Assembly (NCBI GenBank): GCA_963816685.1 | Contig: CAWFMB010000010.1 | Coordinates: 14,282-78,281, forward strand | DNA from: CAVYUC01 sp963816685 | GTDB lineage: Bacteria > Bacteroidota > Bacteroidia > Bacteroidales > Prolixibacteraceae | Length of the DNA: 64,000 bases | Direction: 5' to 3' | Part shown: in pieces, positions 44,064-52,496 of the stretch | How the letters are laid out: every line of letters begins with the position of its first letter | How positions within the stretch are numbered: the first letter of the stretch is position 1 | Notes under the pieces: model-generated | Seen by the model: only the letters and a program-made list of their open reading frames with translations | Database searches by the model: none | Told to the model about the DNA's origin: nothing | Program-made: the position numbers and the translations under genes

Positions 44064-45005
44064 ATGAAAACTTTTATTATAATTATATCAGTGTTTTTAC
44101 TTTCAACACTTTCCTTCAACGGATTTTCACAATTAAAAGTAGTGAGTACCGGAAGAGTGGGTATTGGTACAACAAGCCCGGGCGCTAAATTAGAAGTTAA
44201 TAATTCAGACCCTAACCTTGAACATTGTGCCAAGTTTACGGGACCTTCATCGTTGGCAACGGTATTGATTGGAGGTGCCAGCCAAAACACTCAGTACGAA
44301 CTGTATTTAGGTGGCGACGCTTATGCTACAGGAACCTGGACATCATCTGATGAAGTGTATAAAAAGAACATTCAAGCCCTCGATGGTAATGAAGTTTTAG
44401 CAAAATTAATGAAGATGGGTGGCAAAAAATATGAATTTAAAACCAAACAGGAATTGGAAGACATTCTTAAAAACAACAAGCTTGGTTTTGTGCCAAATTT
44501 TTCACCCGGCGAGCATTACGGTTTGATCGCCCAGGAACTTGAAAATGAATTTCCTGAACTTGTAAGGCTCGATTCAATTTCAATGACAAAAGCCATAAAT
44601 TATGATGGGATGATCCCGATTTTGCTGGAAGCGATAAAAGCGCAGCAAACCAGGATTGAAGATTTACAGGGACAAATTGAAGATTGTTGTTCAGACACAA
44701 AAAGTGCCACAATAACAGGAACTGATGCGCGAACACAAACCGGTGAAGCCAGGCTATACCAAAATGCGCCAAATCCTTTTAGCACACAAACTACTATACG
44801 ATATGAGCTACCTGAAACAGTACAAAGTGCTCAATTGCATATTTGCAATATGACCGGGACACTTTTGAAAACAATCACAATTAACCAAAGAGGTTCAGGA
44901 AACGAATTAGTAAATGCTAACGAATTTGTTGCCGGAATGTATTTGTACAGTCTGGTTTGTGATGGAAGAATTGTGGATACGAAACAAATGTTGTTAACTG
45001 AATAA
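44064..45005 (+). CDS. Endosialidase-chaperone (S74-like) protein with T9SS sorting domain
   Basis: A 313-residue exported protein. Signal peptide: MKTFIIIISVFLLSTLSFNGFSQ. A short GRVGIGTTSPGAKLEVN tail-fibre-like repeat precedes an S74 intramolecular-chaperone region (TSSDEVYKKNIQAL, EHYGLIAQELENEFPELV, INYDGMIPILLEAIKAQQTRIEDLQ coiled coil). The C-terminal 85 residues are a type A T9SS domain (LYQNAPNPFSTQTTIRYELPE..., ending VAGMYLYSLVCDGRIVDTKQMLLTE). The S74 module normally trimerises and releases phage tail spikes; here it is fused to a secretion signal, so a surface-displayed trimer is inferred. It is the first gene of the island, and its tail is repeated as orphan fragments at 48360 and 50592. 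Confidence 0.88.
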   Translation: MKTFIIIISVFLLSTLSFNGFSQLKVVSTGRVGIGTTSPGAKLEVNNSDPNLEHCAKFTGPSSLATVLIGGASQNTQYELYLGGDAYATGTWTSSDEVYKKNIQALDGNEVLAKLMKMGGKKYEFKTKQELEDILKNNKLGFVPNFSPGEHYGLIAQELENEFPELVRLDSISMTKAINYDGMIPILLEAIKAQQTRIEDLQGQIEDCCSDTKSATITGTDARTQTGEARLYQNAPNPFSTQTTIRYELPETVQSAQLHICNMTGTLLKTITINQRGSGNELVNANEFVAGMYLYSLVCDGRIVDTKQMLLTE

Positions 45006-45021
45006 TGGATAGAAAAAGCAA

Positions 45022-45966
45022 ATGAAAATAATTATAATTCTAATAGCAGCAGTAATACCACAAATTATATTCGCACAGGAATACGAATATGTTCCATTAC
45101 CCGATTCAGGTGCAGTATGGAGTGAAGTGTATTCTTTTGGTGAACCACGATGGCCGGATACAATAGTTAAACCACCCAGCTATGAAAGATTCACAGTTAG
45201 CGGTGAGGATACAACAATAAATGATATCATATATAAAAAACTATACCTGTTTTACGATTCTGTTTTTACTAAATCCGAGGCAACCTGTATAGGTGGAATC
45301 AGGGAAGATGAAAATAAACGGGTTTATTTTAAAAGCGATACGTTTATTCACGAATTCAAACCTATGAACTGGATGTACGAATACAATGAAATCGTGTTAT
45401 ATGATTTTTCGGTGAATATTGGTGATACCATAAAAAGCATTAATGGATTTCCTGATGATGTTCTGATTGTATCTTACATAGACACTATTATGATAAAAAA
45501 TAAATATAGAAAAAGCATACATTTTCAGGATTTTTTCTGGGTTAGTTGGATTGAAGGTATTGGAAATACCAATGGACTATTGTTTAATTCTGGAAGTTTG
45601 CCTACTTGTAGTTGTGGATCAGGAGATCTAATATGCTTTCAGCAAAACGGAGAAACCTTATATTTCAATAAAAATTATTCAGACTGTTTTCCTTTATTAA
45701 CCGGTATTGAAATTAAGAAGAACAGTTTATCGGATATTAATATTTTCCCAAATCCGGCAAATGATAACATCAGGTTCAGCTTTGGGATTCAGCAATTAGA
45801 ACGAATTCAAATAATGGATTGCAATGGACGGGTATGTGGAAATTTTAATGTTCAACTGCTGCAGGAATTTAATCTATCCATCGGGAAGTATCAACCCGGC
45901 ATTTACTTTTATAAAGCGACAAACAATAATGGCCGGATACTTACCGGAAAGTTTGTTGTGCAGTAA
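45022..45966 (+). CDS. T9SS-exported protein of unknown function
   Basis: A 314-residue protein with a signal peptide MKIIIILIAAVIPQIIFAQ. The central 220 residues are a beta-rich domain with repeated YEYN..VLYDFSVNIGDTI, WIEGIGNTNGLLF and CFQQNGETLYFN motifs; the same YDF/GDTI and IEGIG...L.CF.ENG patterns occur in the proteins at 48501 and 52497, so these are distant paralogues. The C-terminus is a type A sorting domain (IFPNPANDNIRFSFG..., PGIYFYKATNNNGRILTGKFVVQ). 16 bases after the preceding gene, same strand. Confidence 0.85.
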   Translation: MKIIIILIAAVIPQIIFAQEYEYVPLPDSGAVWSEVYSFGEPRWPDTIVKPPSYERFTVSGEDTTINDIIYKKLYLFYDSVFTKSEATCIGGIREDENKRVYFKSDTFIHEFKPMNWMYEYNEIVLYDFSVNIGDTIKSINGFPDDVLIVSYIDTIMIKNKYRKSIHFQDFFWVSWIEGIGNTNGLLFNSGSLPTCSCGSGDLICFQQNGETLYFNKNYSDCFPLLTGIEIKKNSLSDINIFPNPANDNIRFSFGIQQLERIQIMDCNGRVCGNFNVQLLQEFNLSIGKYQPGIYFYKATNNNGRILTGKFVVQ

Positions 45967-45996
45967 AATTTTATTTAACCTTTAATACTAAATATT

Positions 45997-48342
45997 ATGA
46001 TTAGAAAAATTATATTTTGCTCTTTGATATTTCTATGCTGTCACAGCATAGTTCTTCAGGGGCAAATCAATCATCAAGTATTATTTTCTTCCGGTTTACA
46101 AATTACGGAAGTGACACTTGATGATGGTGAAACTTACACCCGGGTGGAAATTCCCGGAACGGTACAAATGGATAGTGTAGGTTTTCCTTCTCTTCCCGTA
46201 AAGTACATAAAATTAATTGTACCTGCTGATGCAACCGATTTTAAGGTTGTAATTAACAACCCGAAAACACAAAAATATGATCTGCAATATAAAGTTGAAC
46301 CTTTGCAGGAACCCGTTCCTATTGGCTTTTATGATGCGTACGATTTTGTTAAACCAGACAAGAAGAAATACAATTCGAATGCCCCTTATCCGGCTGAACC
46401 GGCTAAAATAACTGAAACCGGGTATTTTAAAGGAAACCAACTTGTAACTATAACTGTCTTTCCCTGTAGGTATTATCCAAAAAAGGATGAATTAGAGTAT
46501 TGCAATTCTGTTGATCTTACTTTAAATTATTTGGCGAATGGGAAAGAAGTTGATGATCATATTAAAGAAAAGGACAAGCAAAATCAAAGAAAAATACTGG
46601 AACACCTCGTTGATAATACTTCGGATATTGAGCAATTTTCAAACATTCAAGAAAATTCCGGATTAAAATCGGCAAAAAGTAAAACTTCAACTTTAAAAAG
46701 CGCAGTGGCAAGTGGAATAACAGTCGATTGCGATTACATTGTGGTTACGAGCCAAAACCTTGCTTCTGCTTTTAACGATTTTATGGCATGGAAACGTCGA
46801 AAGGGGATCAGTATTGAATTGGTGACTATAGAGGATATTTACGCAAATTATACAGGCGACAACATTTCAGGAATCAATGACAATGCCGGAAAACTACGCC
46901 AGTTTTTATCAGAAGCTTATGATAATGGTAATGGAATAAAATATGCCCTTTTAGGAGGCGATAACACTGTTTTGCCAATTCGGTTTGGATATAACATCAA
47001 CAATACAACCGATGTTAATAATATAATACCTGCTGATTTATACTTTGCTGATTTTGATGGAGATTGGGAAACAGATAATGATGGAAAATATGGCGAACCA
47101 AGTGATAATGTCGATTTCAATCCCGAAATTTCTGTAGGCAGGGTAATGGTTTCAAATGCCAGTGAAGTACAAAACTGGACAAATAAAATCCTGAAATATG
47201 AGTTAAACCCCGGCAATGGCAATTATTCATATCTGACAAGGGCTTACTATACACAAGCTGATCAAATGCAAAATGCCAATTGGGCTTCCACTATCTCTAA
47301 TGCAGTTTCATGGTGTACTTCGGAAGTAGATGAAGAACAGGGAGGTTATAATACTAGTTCTACACCTCCTTTTCCAACAGGAAATGATGTTATTTCCGAA
47401 TTCAACAACCATTACGGGTTTTGTAGTTTTATGGCGCATGGTGGTTCAACAAACATTGCTGTTGCCACAAAAGGAGTTAATACTGACGATCCCAATTCGA
47501 AATATAAGGTTACTTCTTTTGATAATGGTTCAGGTGGATGTTGCTGGATTGCAGAATCAGGAAACGGATTTGATAATATGACCAATACTCACTACCCGAC
47601 AATAAATTATTCAATTTCCTGCGAAACCATGCCCTTTGATAATTTGGATGTACCAGTAGACGACCATAATATGGGCGAAACTTATACCTGTATTAGCAGT
47701 GGAGGAGGCCCTGCCTATTTAGGTAATACAAGGAACGGATTGATTTCGAGTTCAAGAGATCTTTTTGTCCAATTTGCGAATGTAATAACTTCGGGTACAT
47801 CGTTTAATTTAGGTGTGGTCGAAGCAACTTCTAAGCAGAATTATAATAACAGATATCTTCGCTTCTCCCATAACCTTATTGGTTGCGCGGAAACAGAAAT
47901 ATGGACAGCCACTCCATCTCTTTACACAAGTGCTTCGGTTTCAGAAAATAGCAGCAACATAACTGTTAACACCGGAGGAGTTAGTAGTTCAACCATTTGT
48001 GTAATGAGTGCAGATGATGATGGAGCTAGTTTTTATGAAGTGGAACCAAACGTAACATCGGCTTCATTTTCCAGTGTGCCTAAACCTTATTTGGTTACAA
48101 TAAGAAAACACAATTACATCCCATTGATAAATCCGGTTTATATGTATATCCAAAATGAGTCAATATATTCAGACCGGAATATTGTTGGCAAATACATTTA
48201 TGCCGGTGAGAATGTGACATCTGGAATACAAGGCCCTGTAAAAATAAAAAATGGGGCAGACGTTGTTTTCGATGCTACCAACGACGTATATCTTGAAGCA
48301 GGTTTTGAAGTAGAATTAGGTGGTGAATTTGAAATAATGTAA
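45997..48342 (+). CDS. Gingipain-like C25 cysteine peptidase
   Basis: A 781-residue exported peptidase. The signal peptide ends near VLQGQ. Residues of about 25-235 are the gingipain-type propeptide (VEIPGTVQMDSVGFPSLPVKYIKL, YYPKKDELEYCNSVDLTLNY). The C25 caspase-like catalytic domain spans about 245-600: DYIVVTSQNLASAFNDFMAWKRRKGISIELVTIEDIY, catalytic His481 in FMAHGG and Cys542 in NYSISCETM. An Ig-like domain follows. The C-terminus is not a classic type A sorting domain but a short beta-stack (VKIKNGADVVFDATNDVYLEAGFEVELGGEFEIM) shared with neighbours. It probably acts as a secreted or surface protease. Confidence 0.93.
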   Translation: MIRKIIFCSLIFLCCHSIVLQGQINHQVLFSSGLQITEVTLDDGETYTRVEIPGTVQMDSVGFPSLPVKYIKLIVPADATDFKVVINNPKTQKYDLQYKVEPLQEPVPIGFYDAYDFVKPDKKKYNSNAPYPAEPAKITETGYFKGNQLVTITVFPCRYYPKKDELEYCNSVDLTLNYLANGKEVDDHIKEKDKQNQRKILEHLVDNTSDIEQFSNIQENSGLKSAKSKTSTLKSAVASGITVDCDYIVVTSQNLASAFNDFMAWKRRKGISIELVTIEDIYANYTGDNISGINDNAGKLRQFLSEAYDNGNGIKYALLGGDNTVLPIRFGYNINNTTDVNNIIPADLYFADFDGDWETDNDGKYGEPSDNVDFNPEISVGRVMVSNASEVQNWTNKILKYELNPGNGNYSYLTRAYYTQADQMQNANWASTISNAVSWCTSEVDEEQGGYNTSSTPPFPTGNDVISEFNNHYGFCSFMAHGGSTNIAVATKGVNTDDPNSKYKVTSFDNGSGGCCWIAESGNGFDNMTNTHYPTINYSISCETMPFDNLDVPVDDHNMGETYTCISSGGGPAYLGNTRNGLISSSRDLFVQFANVITSGTSFNLGVVEATSKQNYNNRYLRFSHNLIGCAETEIWTATPSLYTSASVSENSSNITVNTGGVSSSTICVMSADDDGASFYEVEPNVTSASFSSVPKPYLVTIRKHNYIPLINPVYMYIQNESIYSDRNIVGKYIYAGENVTSGIQGPVKIKNGADVVFDATNDVYLEAGFEVELGGEFEIM

Positions 48343-48359
48343 AAAATAACATTATCAAA

Positions 48360-48483
48360 ATGAAAAAAAAGGATGCTCACCCTGTTTGTTTGCAATTTAA
48401 ACGTAGGGCTTCTTTTACTAAGCGAATTTACCATTTGCGACGGTAAGATTGTGGATATGAAACAGATTTTGTTAACTGAATAA
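48360..48483 (+). pseudogene. Collapsed gene: start-like sequence fused to an orphan T9SS tail
   Basis: ATGAAAAAAAAGGATGCTCA at 48360 looks like the start of a signal-peptide gene. Reading the frame from ATG 48373 gives MLTLFVCNLNVGLLLLSEF, TICDGKIVDMKQILLTE and a stop at 48481-48483. The last 17 residues match the tail of the protein at 44064 (VCDGRIVDTKQMLLTE). About 120 bases thus keep a 5' start and a 3' sorting tail but no body, consistent with an internal deletion. Confidence 0.6.
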
Positions 48484-48500
48484 ATAATAAAGTACATACC

Positions 48501-49427
48501 ATGAAAGCTGTATTTTCTTTTCTATTTATATTATTATCCCTGACATGCTTTGCACAAATCCAATGGGCTCCTATGGGTGCAAAATGGTATATCTCAAAAA
48601 TAGAGGGCCTTGCACCACGTAATGTGGGATATATTCTATATGAAGTAAACAGGGATACCATAATTCAGGATAAAAAAGTGAAAGTAATTAGCAGGACCTA
48701 CTTTCATTCTAATGGTAAAGATGTTTCACCCCTGAATGATGAATATACTTACGCAGAAGACAGTGTAGTGTATTATTGGAGAAACGGGCATTTTTACACC
48801 CTTTATGACTTTAGCGCCCAAACTGGTGATAAATGGACTGTTTTTGGTTCAAGCCCTTACTCAGATTTCTGTGGGTATGATTCACTTGGAGTGGTTGTAG
48901 TTGATTCAGTGGCTACTTTAACCGTTAACAGCCAAAAATTAAAAGCAATTTATACATCTCCCGACAGCACTTCAGACTGGCGATATGGAGGTGTGATTTT
49001 AGAACGGATTGGAAATATAACCCATTTAAAACCCAAATCAGATGGTTGCCTTTTAGATTCTCCTGAGGAAGAAGGAAGTTTAAGGTGTTATGAAGACAGT
49101 GTTATTGGAACTTACAAAGTAGGTTATTGTCAATTGATTAATTGTGATTGCAGTGAATTGATAAATTATACCGCAGTAAATAATCTAAAACGCAGCGCTG
49201 TTAGGATTTATCCCAACCCGGTAGAAGACTATATAAACCCTTTTTATGAGAATGGCGATAAGATAAACAATCTTGCACAGGTGGAGATATATACCCTGGG
49301 AGGTACGAAAGTTGGATCTTTTGAAAATCCAGACAAGTGTTTTGTCGGATCTTTAAAGCAAGGTTACTACATCTTAAAACTTTCTCTTGCTGACCAAATT
49401 TCATATTTAAAATTCATAAAAAAATAG
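48501..49427 (+). CDS. T9SS-exported protein of unknown function (family with 56687 pseudogene)
   Basis: A 308-residue protein with a signal peptide MKAVFSFLFILLSLTCFAQ. Its mature start APMGAKWYISKIEGLAPRNVGYILYEVNRDTIIQDKKVKVISR is paralogous to the broken gene at 56687-57084 (APIGAEWYYSQHVSLRPPQANYV.HTSVKDSTIDGKLVKVIQK). The middle has YYWRNGHFYTLYDFSAQTGDKW and GVILERIGNITHLKPKSDG. A type A sorting domain ends it (RIYPNPVEDYINPFYENG..., QGYYILKLSLADQISYLKFIKK). The stop is 3 bases from the next ATG (49431), so it is in an operon with the metallopeptidase. Confidence 0.85.
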   Translation: MKAVFSFLFILLSLTCFAQIQWAPMGAKWYISKIEGLAPRNVGYILYEVNRDTIIQDKKVKVISRTYFHSNGKDVSPLNDEYTYAEDSVVYYWRNGHFYTLYDFSAQTGDKWTVFGSSPYSDFCGYDSLGVVVVDSVATLTVNSQKLKAIYTSPDSTSDWRYGGVILERIGNITHLKPKSDGCLLDSPEEEGSLRCYEDSVIGTYKVGYCQLINCDCSELINYTAVNNLKRSAVRIYPNPVEDYINPFYENGDKINNLAQVEIYTLGGTKVGSFENPDKCFVGSLKQGYYILKLSLADQISYLKFIKK

Positions 49428-49430
49428 ACA

Positions 49431-50519
49431 ATGAAAAAATATCTAATGATATTAGCTTTAATTAGCAGCTATCCTTGCTTTTCTCAATATTGCTTTATTG
49501 CAGATAGCACAATGGGTAATCTTAAAAGCGCAACAGTCAACTACGAACCCGGAGGACCAATTAAATACTTAAGAGTAATTATTCATTTTATACAAAAGAA
49601 CGACGGCACTGGTAATTTTAATGAGAATGATGATGGAATGTCTCCTTCCCATGACTTTAATGGTTATGATTTTGCCCAGTATATAGTAGATTATGCAAAT
49701 AATCTATTAAAAAATAATCAGCCAATGAGGCTACAACCATTTGGAGAGGTACCTAATTACGACCCGGGATACAGGTATAAACTTTCTGGAGTTTTCTTTT
49801 GGAGAAATTCAACTCTGTATGATAATTACAATGCAGCAACGACATTATTCAATAATTATGGTCAAGCAACCAATAGTGCAATAAATATATTTATAACCAG
49901 TGAACAAGGCTTAACCGGCGGTTATGCAAGAAATGTTGGTGACAAAACTGTTTTACTTTTTAACCCCTATGCAAAGTATATACAAAGTGTCAATGAGAAT
50001 AACGATTGGTTTAACAGTTTTTCAGCAAAGCTAATAAATCACGAAATTGGCCACTGTTTAAATTTATTTCACACTGTATTTACAAGTAATACAGGTCTGT
50101 GCTGTCCAAGTTGTGATGATTTGTGTGACGATACTCCGTCAATCCCGCAAATGGATAGTCTGGGATTACCATCTCCATGTTGCTGGAATGCAGACACTTG
50201 CTCAAATAATCTTATGGATTATAATGCTGATGAGTCAAGTATTACTCCGGATCAGCTAAATCGTATTCATTCTGAATTAAACAATGCAAAACTAAATTTC
50301 ATAGAATGTAATTATCAAATAAGTTCTCTTAACATTACCACATTTAATAATAATTCTGGGGCATATGTAGCTCAAAATATTACAGTATCAGGTTCATCTG
50401 CAACCATTGTCTCCGGAAAAACTGTTTATTTGGAATGCGATGGAGTCACTTTTAATTCTGGATTCGAAGTTCAGTCTGGAGGAAAGCTTAGTGTTTTAAT
50501 AAATCCAGAATGTAATTAA
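49431..50519 (+). CDS. Metzincin-like zinc metallopeptidase (M43/pappalysin type)
   Basis: A 362-residue exported peptidase with a signal peptide MKKYLMILALISSYPCFSQ. The zinc motif HEIGHCLNLFH occupies residues 204-214 (His204, Glu205, His208, His214). The metzincin glycine (HExxHxxGxxH) is replaced by Asn211. A Cys-rich insert follows (GLCCPSCDDLCDDTPSI), and NNLMDYNADESS supplies the Met-turn, as in M43 peptidases. The C-terminal 60 residues are a beta-stack (VYLECDGVTFNSGFEVQSGGKLSVL) ending PECN, the same style as the C25 peptidase end. Likely secreted by T9SS or a related route. Confidence 0.88.
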   Translation: MKKYLMILALISSYPCFSQYCFIADSTMGNLKSATVNYEPGGPIKYLRVIIHFIQKNDGTGNFNENDDGMSPSHDFNGYDFAQYIVDYANNLLKNNQPMRLQPFGEVPNYDPGYRYKLSGVFFWRNSTLYDNYNAATTLFNNYGQATNSAINIFITSEQGLTGGYARNVGDKTVLLFNPYAKYIQSVNENNDWFNSFSAKLINHEIGHCLNLFHTVFTSNTGLCCPSCDDLCDDTPSIPQMDSLGLPSPCCWNADTCSNNLMDYNADESSITPDQLNRIHSELNNAKLNFIECNYQISSLNITTFNNNSGAYVAQNITVSGSSATIVSGKTVYLECDGVTFNSGFEVQSGGKLSVLINPECN

Positions 50520-50591
50520 ATTAACAACAAATTACGCATGTAACAATCTATCTCCTCAAATTTTGGCTGGCGCATGCGCACATTTGTAATG

Positions 50592-50705
50592 TGTGCCAAA
50601 AACAGAGATCAAAGGGCCAACGAATTTAATGCCGGCACGTATTTGTACAGCCTGGTTTGCGATGGAAAAATTGTGGATACGAAGCAGATGTTATTAACTG
50701 AATAA
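50592..50705 (+). pseudogene. Orphan T9SS sorting-tail fragment 2
   Basis: 38 codons read CAKNRDQRANEFNAGTYLYS then LVCDGKIVDTKQMLLTE and stop at 50703-50705. The last 29 residues are nearly identical to the end of the protein at 44064 at protein and nucleotide level, and the similarity runs on past the stop (ATAGAAAAA...ATGAAA). No body or start precedes it; the bases from 50520 hold a GCGCATGCGC palindrome. It is the 3' end of a lost paralogue or a copied tail. Confidence 0.8.
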
Positions 50706-50715
50706 ATATAGAAAA

Positions 50716-52485
50716 ATGAAAAATTTAATCTTATTTATCTGTTGTTGTCTTTTTTCGTTTGTTTCTTTTTCACAAACAGAAGATCTGTTTCAGATGAAAA
50801 AACCGGAAACAAAGAAATTGACAATAAATGAAACTTATACTTCTGATGCATACATGCCAATTAATGATATCAATTCTGTTTCGTCGCTTTCAATTAGTGG
50901 AAAAATAAAATTAAATGATTATCCAAGTCTTGTCAGGGTTATTTTAATAACAGAAGAACATGAGTACTTGGTTTTGGAAGCCTATCCTTTAATCTGTGAT
51001 AAGACGGAATTTTCGTTTAACAAGTATTGTGATGAAACATCTTTAATAAATGATGAAAAACCATTGGAGTTGATCATAGTTGTAAAAAATGCAGAAATTG
51101 AATTGAAACAAATTCATATATCTAATGGAAAATTAACTGACGATGAGAAATATAATCACTATAAGCTACAGAACGATTCTAAAAGGCAAATCGAAAAGTA
51201 TAAAACATCAAAGATAAATTACAACAATTCAAAGAAGAACAGAACATGGTTGGCAGATACAACTATAATATCAAAATTACCTTTTGAAGAAAAGAAAAAC
51301 CTTTTTGGTGGAAAGGATGATTATAATATTGGTGGGTTTGAGTATTATGCTGGAGGTATTTTTTCATTGGAAGATTTTGATCCGGAAGAAAATAATGCTT
51401 TAAAATCGGTCACTACCACAAATTATGTTTCAGAATTTGACTGGAGAAACAGGCACGGTCAAAATTGGATGACAAGTATTAAAAATCAAGGTAATTGCGG
51501 CGCTTGTAGCGCTTTCTCAGCAGTAGCTGCTACAGAGGCTGTGTTTAATATTTTTTACAATAATTATAATATTGATTTGAACTTATCTGAGCAAGAGGTA
51601 TTTTCATGTAGTGGGGGTAGTTGTGTCTATGGAATGGCTTTACAAACTGCTGTAAATTATATATTAAATACAGGTGTTGTCAATGAAGGATGTTTCCCTT
51701 ATGTAGACTCAGGTCCTCCATTATGTTCGAATAATTGTTCGAATCCAGATGAGACAATAAATATTACATCAACACAGTATATTTCTGGTACAAATGATGG
51801 ATTAAAACACGCTTTGATAAATACTGGCCCATTAGCAGGTGCAGTTTCATCAATAGGCCATGCTATGTGTTTAGTAGGCTATAATGAAGTATGTGTTGGT
51901 GATACTATTCAATATGTTTATAATCATGCAATGATTGATAGTGTAATAGGCGCTGGCAATCCACTTGTAGGTCTTACATATTGGATTTTTAAAAATAGTT
52001 ACGGTACTCCGTCAGCTGGACAGCCTCATTGGCACGCTAATGGAGGTTATGTATATATTTTTGTTCAAAGTGTTAGTCAAATATATGCTTATACTACTGA
52101 AATGCCATATAGCACAACTTCCTATGTTCAAAATTGTATTGATAATGACCATGATGGATATTACTGGTGGGGTACTGGATCAAAACCTGCTTCCTGTCCA
52201 ATATGTGCTCCCGACACTCCGGATGGTGACGATTCAAATTCAAGTCTTGGCCCCATGGATGCTTATGGAAATTGCACACCAATTTCATCGCCCTACACCC
52301 CACCGGCACACGAAATAACATCCACAGAAACATGGCAAAGTACAACTACCGAGTGTGGCGATGTAATAGTTAAAAACGGCGGAAACCTTACTATTAATGG
52401 AGCAATAGTAAACCTGGAAGGCGATGCTGAATTCTCAGTTGAAATTGGTGGAATATTAACTTTTAACAGTGGTGTAATTCAATAA
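50716..52485 (+). CDS. Papain-like (C1A) cysteine peptidase, exported
   Basis: A 589-residue protein with a signal peptide MKNLILFICCCLFSFVSFSQ and a pro-region of about 220 residues. The catalytic domain starts EFDWRNRHGQNWMTSIKNQGNCGACSAFSAV. The nucleophile is Cys264; the usual Trp after it is Ser (CGACSAF versus CGSCWAF). His382 is in SIGHAMCLVGY and Asn427 in WIFKNSYG. The remaining Cys pairs fit papain disulfides. The C-terminus is a DHDGYYWWGTGSKPASCPICAPDTPDGDDSN Ca-binding-like segment and a beta-stack (VIVKNGGNLTINGAIVNLEGDAEFSVEIGG). Follows an orphan tail by 10 bases and precedes the next gene by 11 bases. Confidence 0.9.
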   Translation: MKNLILFICCCLFSFVSFSQTEDLFQMKKPETKKLTINETYTSDAYMPINDINSVSSLSISGKIKLNDYPSLVRVILITEEHEYLVLEAYPLICDKTEFSFNKYCDETSLINDEKPLELIIVVKNAEIELKQIHISNGKLTDDEKYNHYKLQNDSKRQIEKYKTSKINYNNSKKNRTWLADTTIISKLPFEEKKNLFGGKDDYNIGGFEYYAGGIFSLEDFDPEENNALKSVTTTNYVSEFDWRNRHGQNWMTSIKNQGNCGACSAFSAVAATEAVFNIFYNNYNIDLNLSEQEVFSCSGGSCVYGMALQTAVNYILNTGVVNEGCFPYVDSGPPLCSNNCSNPDETINITSTQYISGTNDGLKHALINTGPLAGAVSSIGHAMCLVGYNEVCVGDTIQYVYNHAMIDSVIGAGNPLVGLTYWIFKNSYGTPSAGQPHWHANGGYVYIFVQSVSQIYAYTTEMPYSTTSYVQNCIDNDHDGYYWWGTGSKPASCPICAPDTPDGDDSNSSLGPMDAYGNCTPISSPYTPPAHEITSTETWQSTTTECGDVIVKNGGNLTINGAIVNLEGDAEFSVEIGGILTFNSGVIQ

Positions 52486-52496
52486 TAATTGGAACA

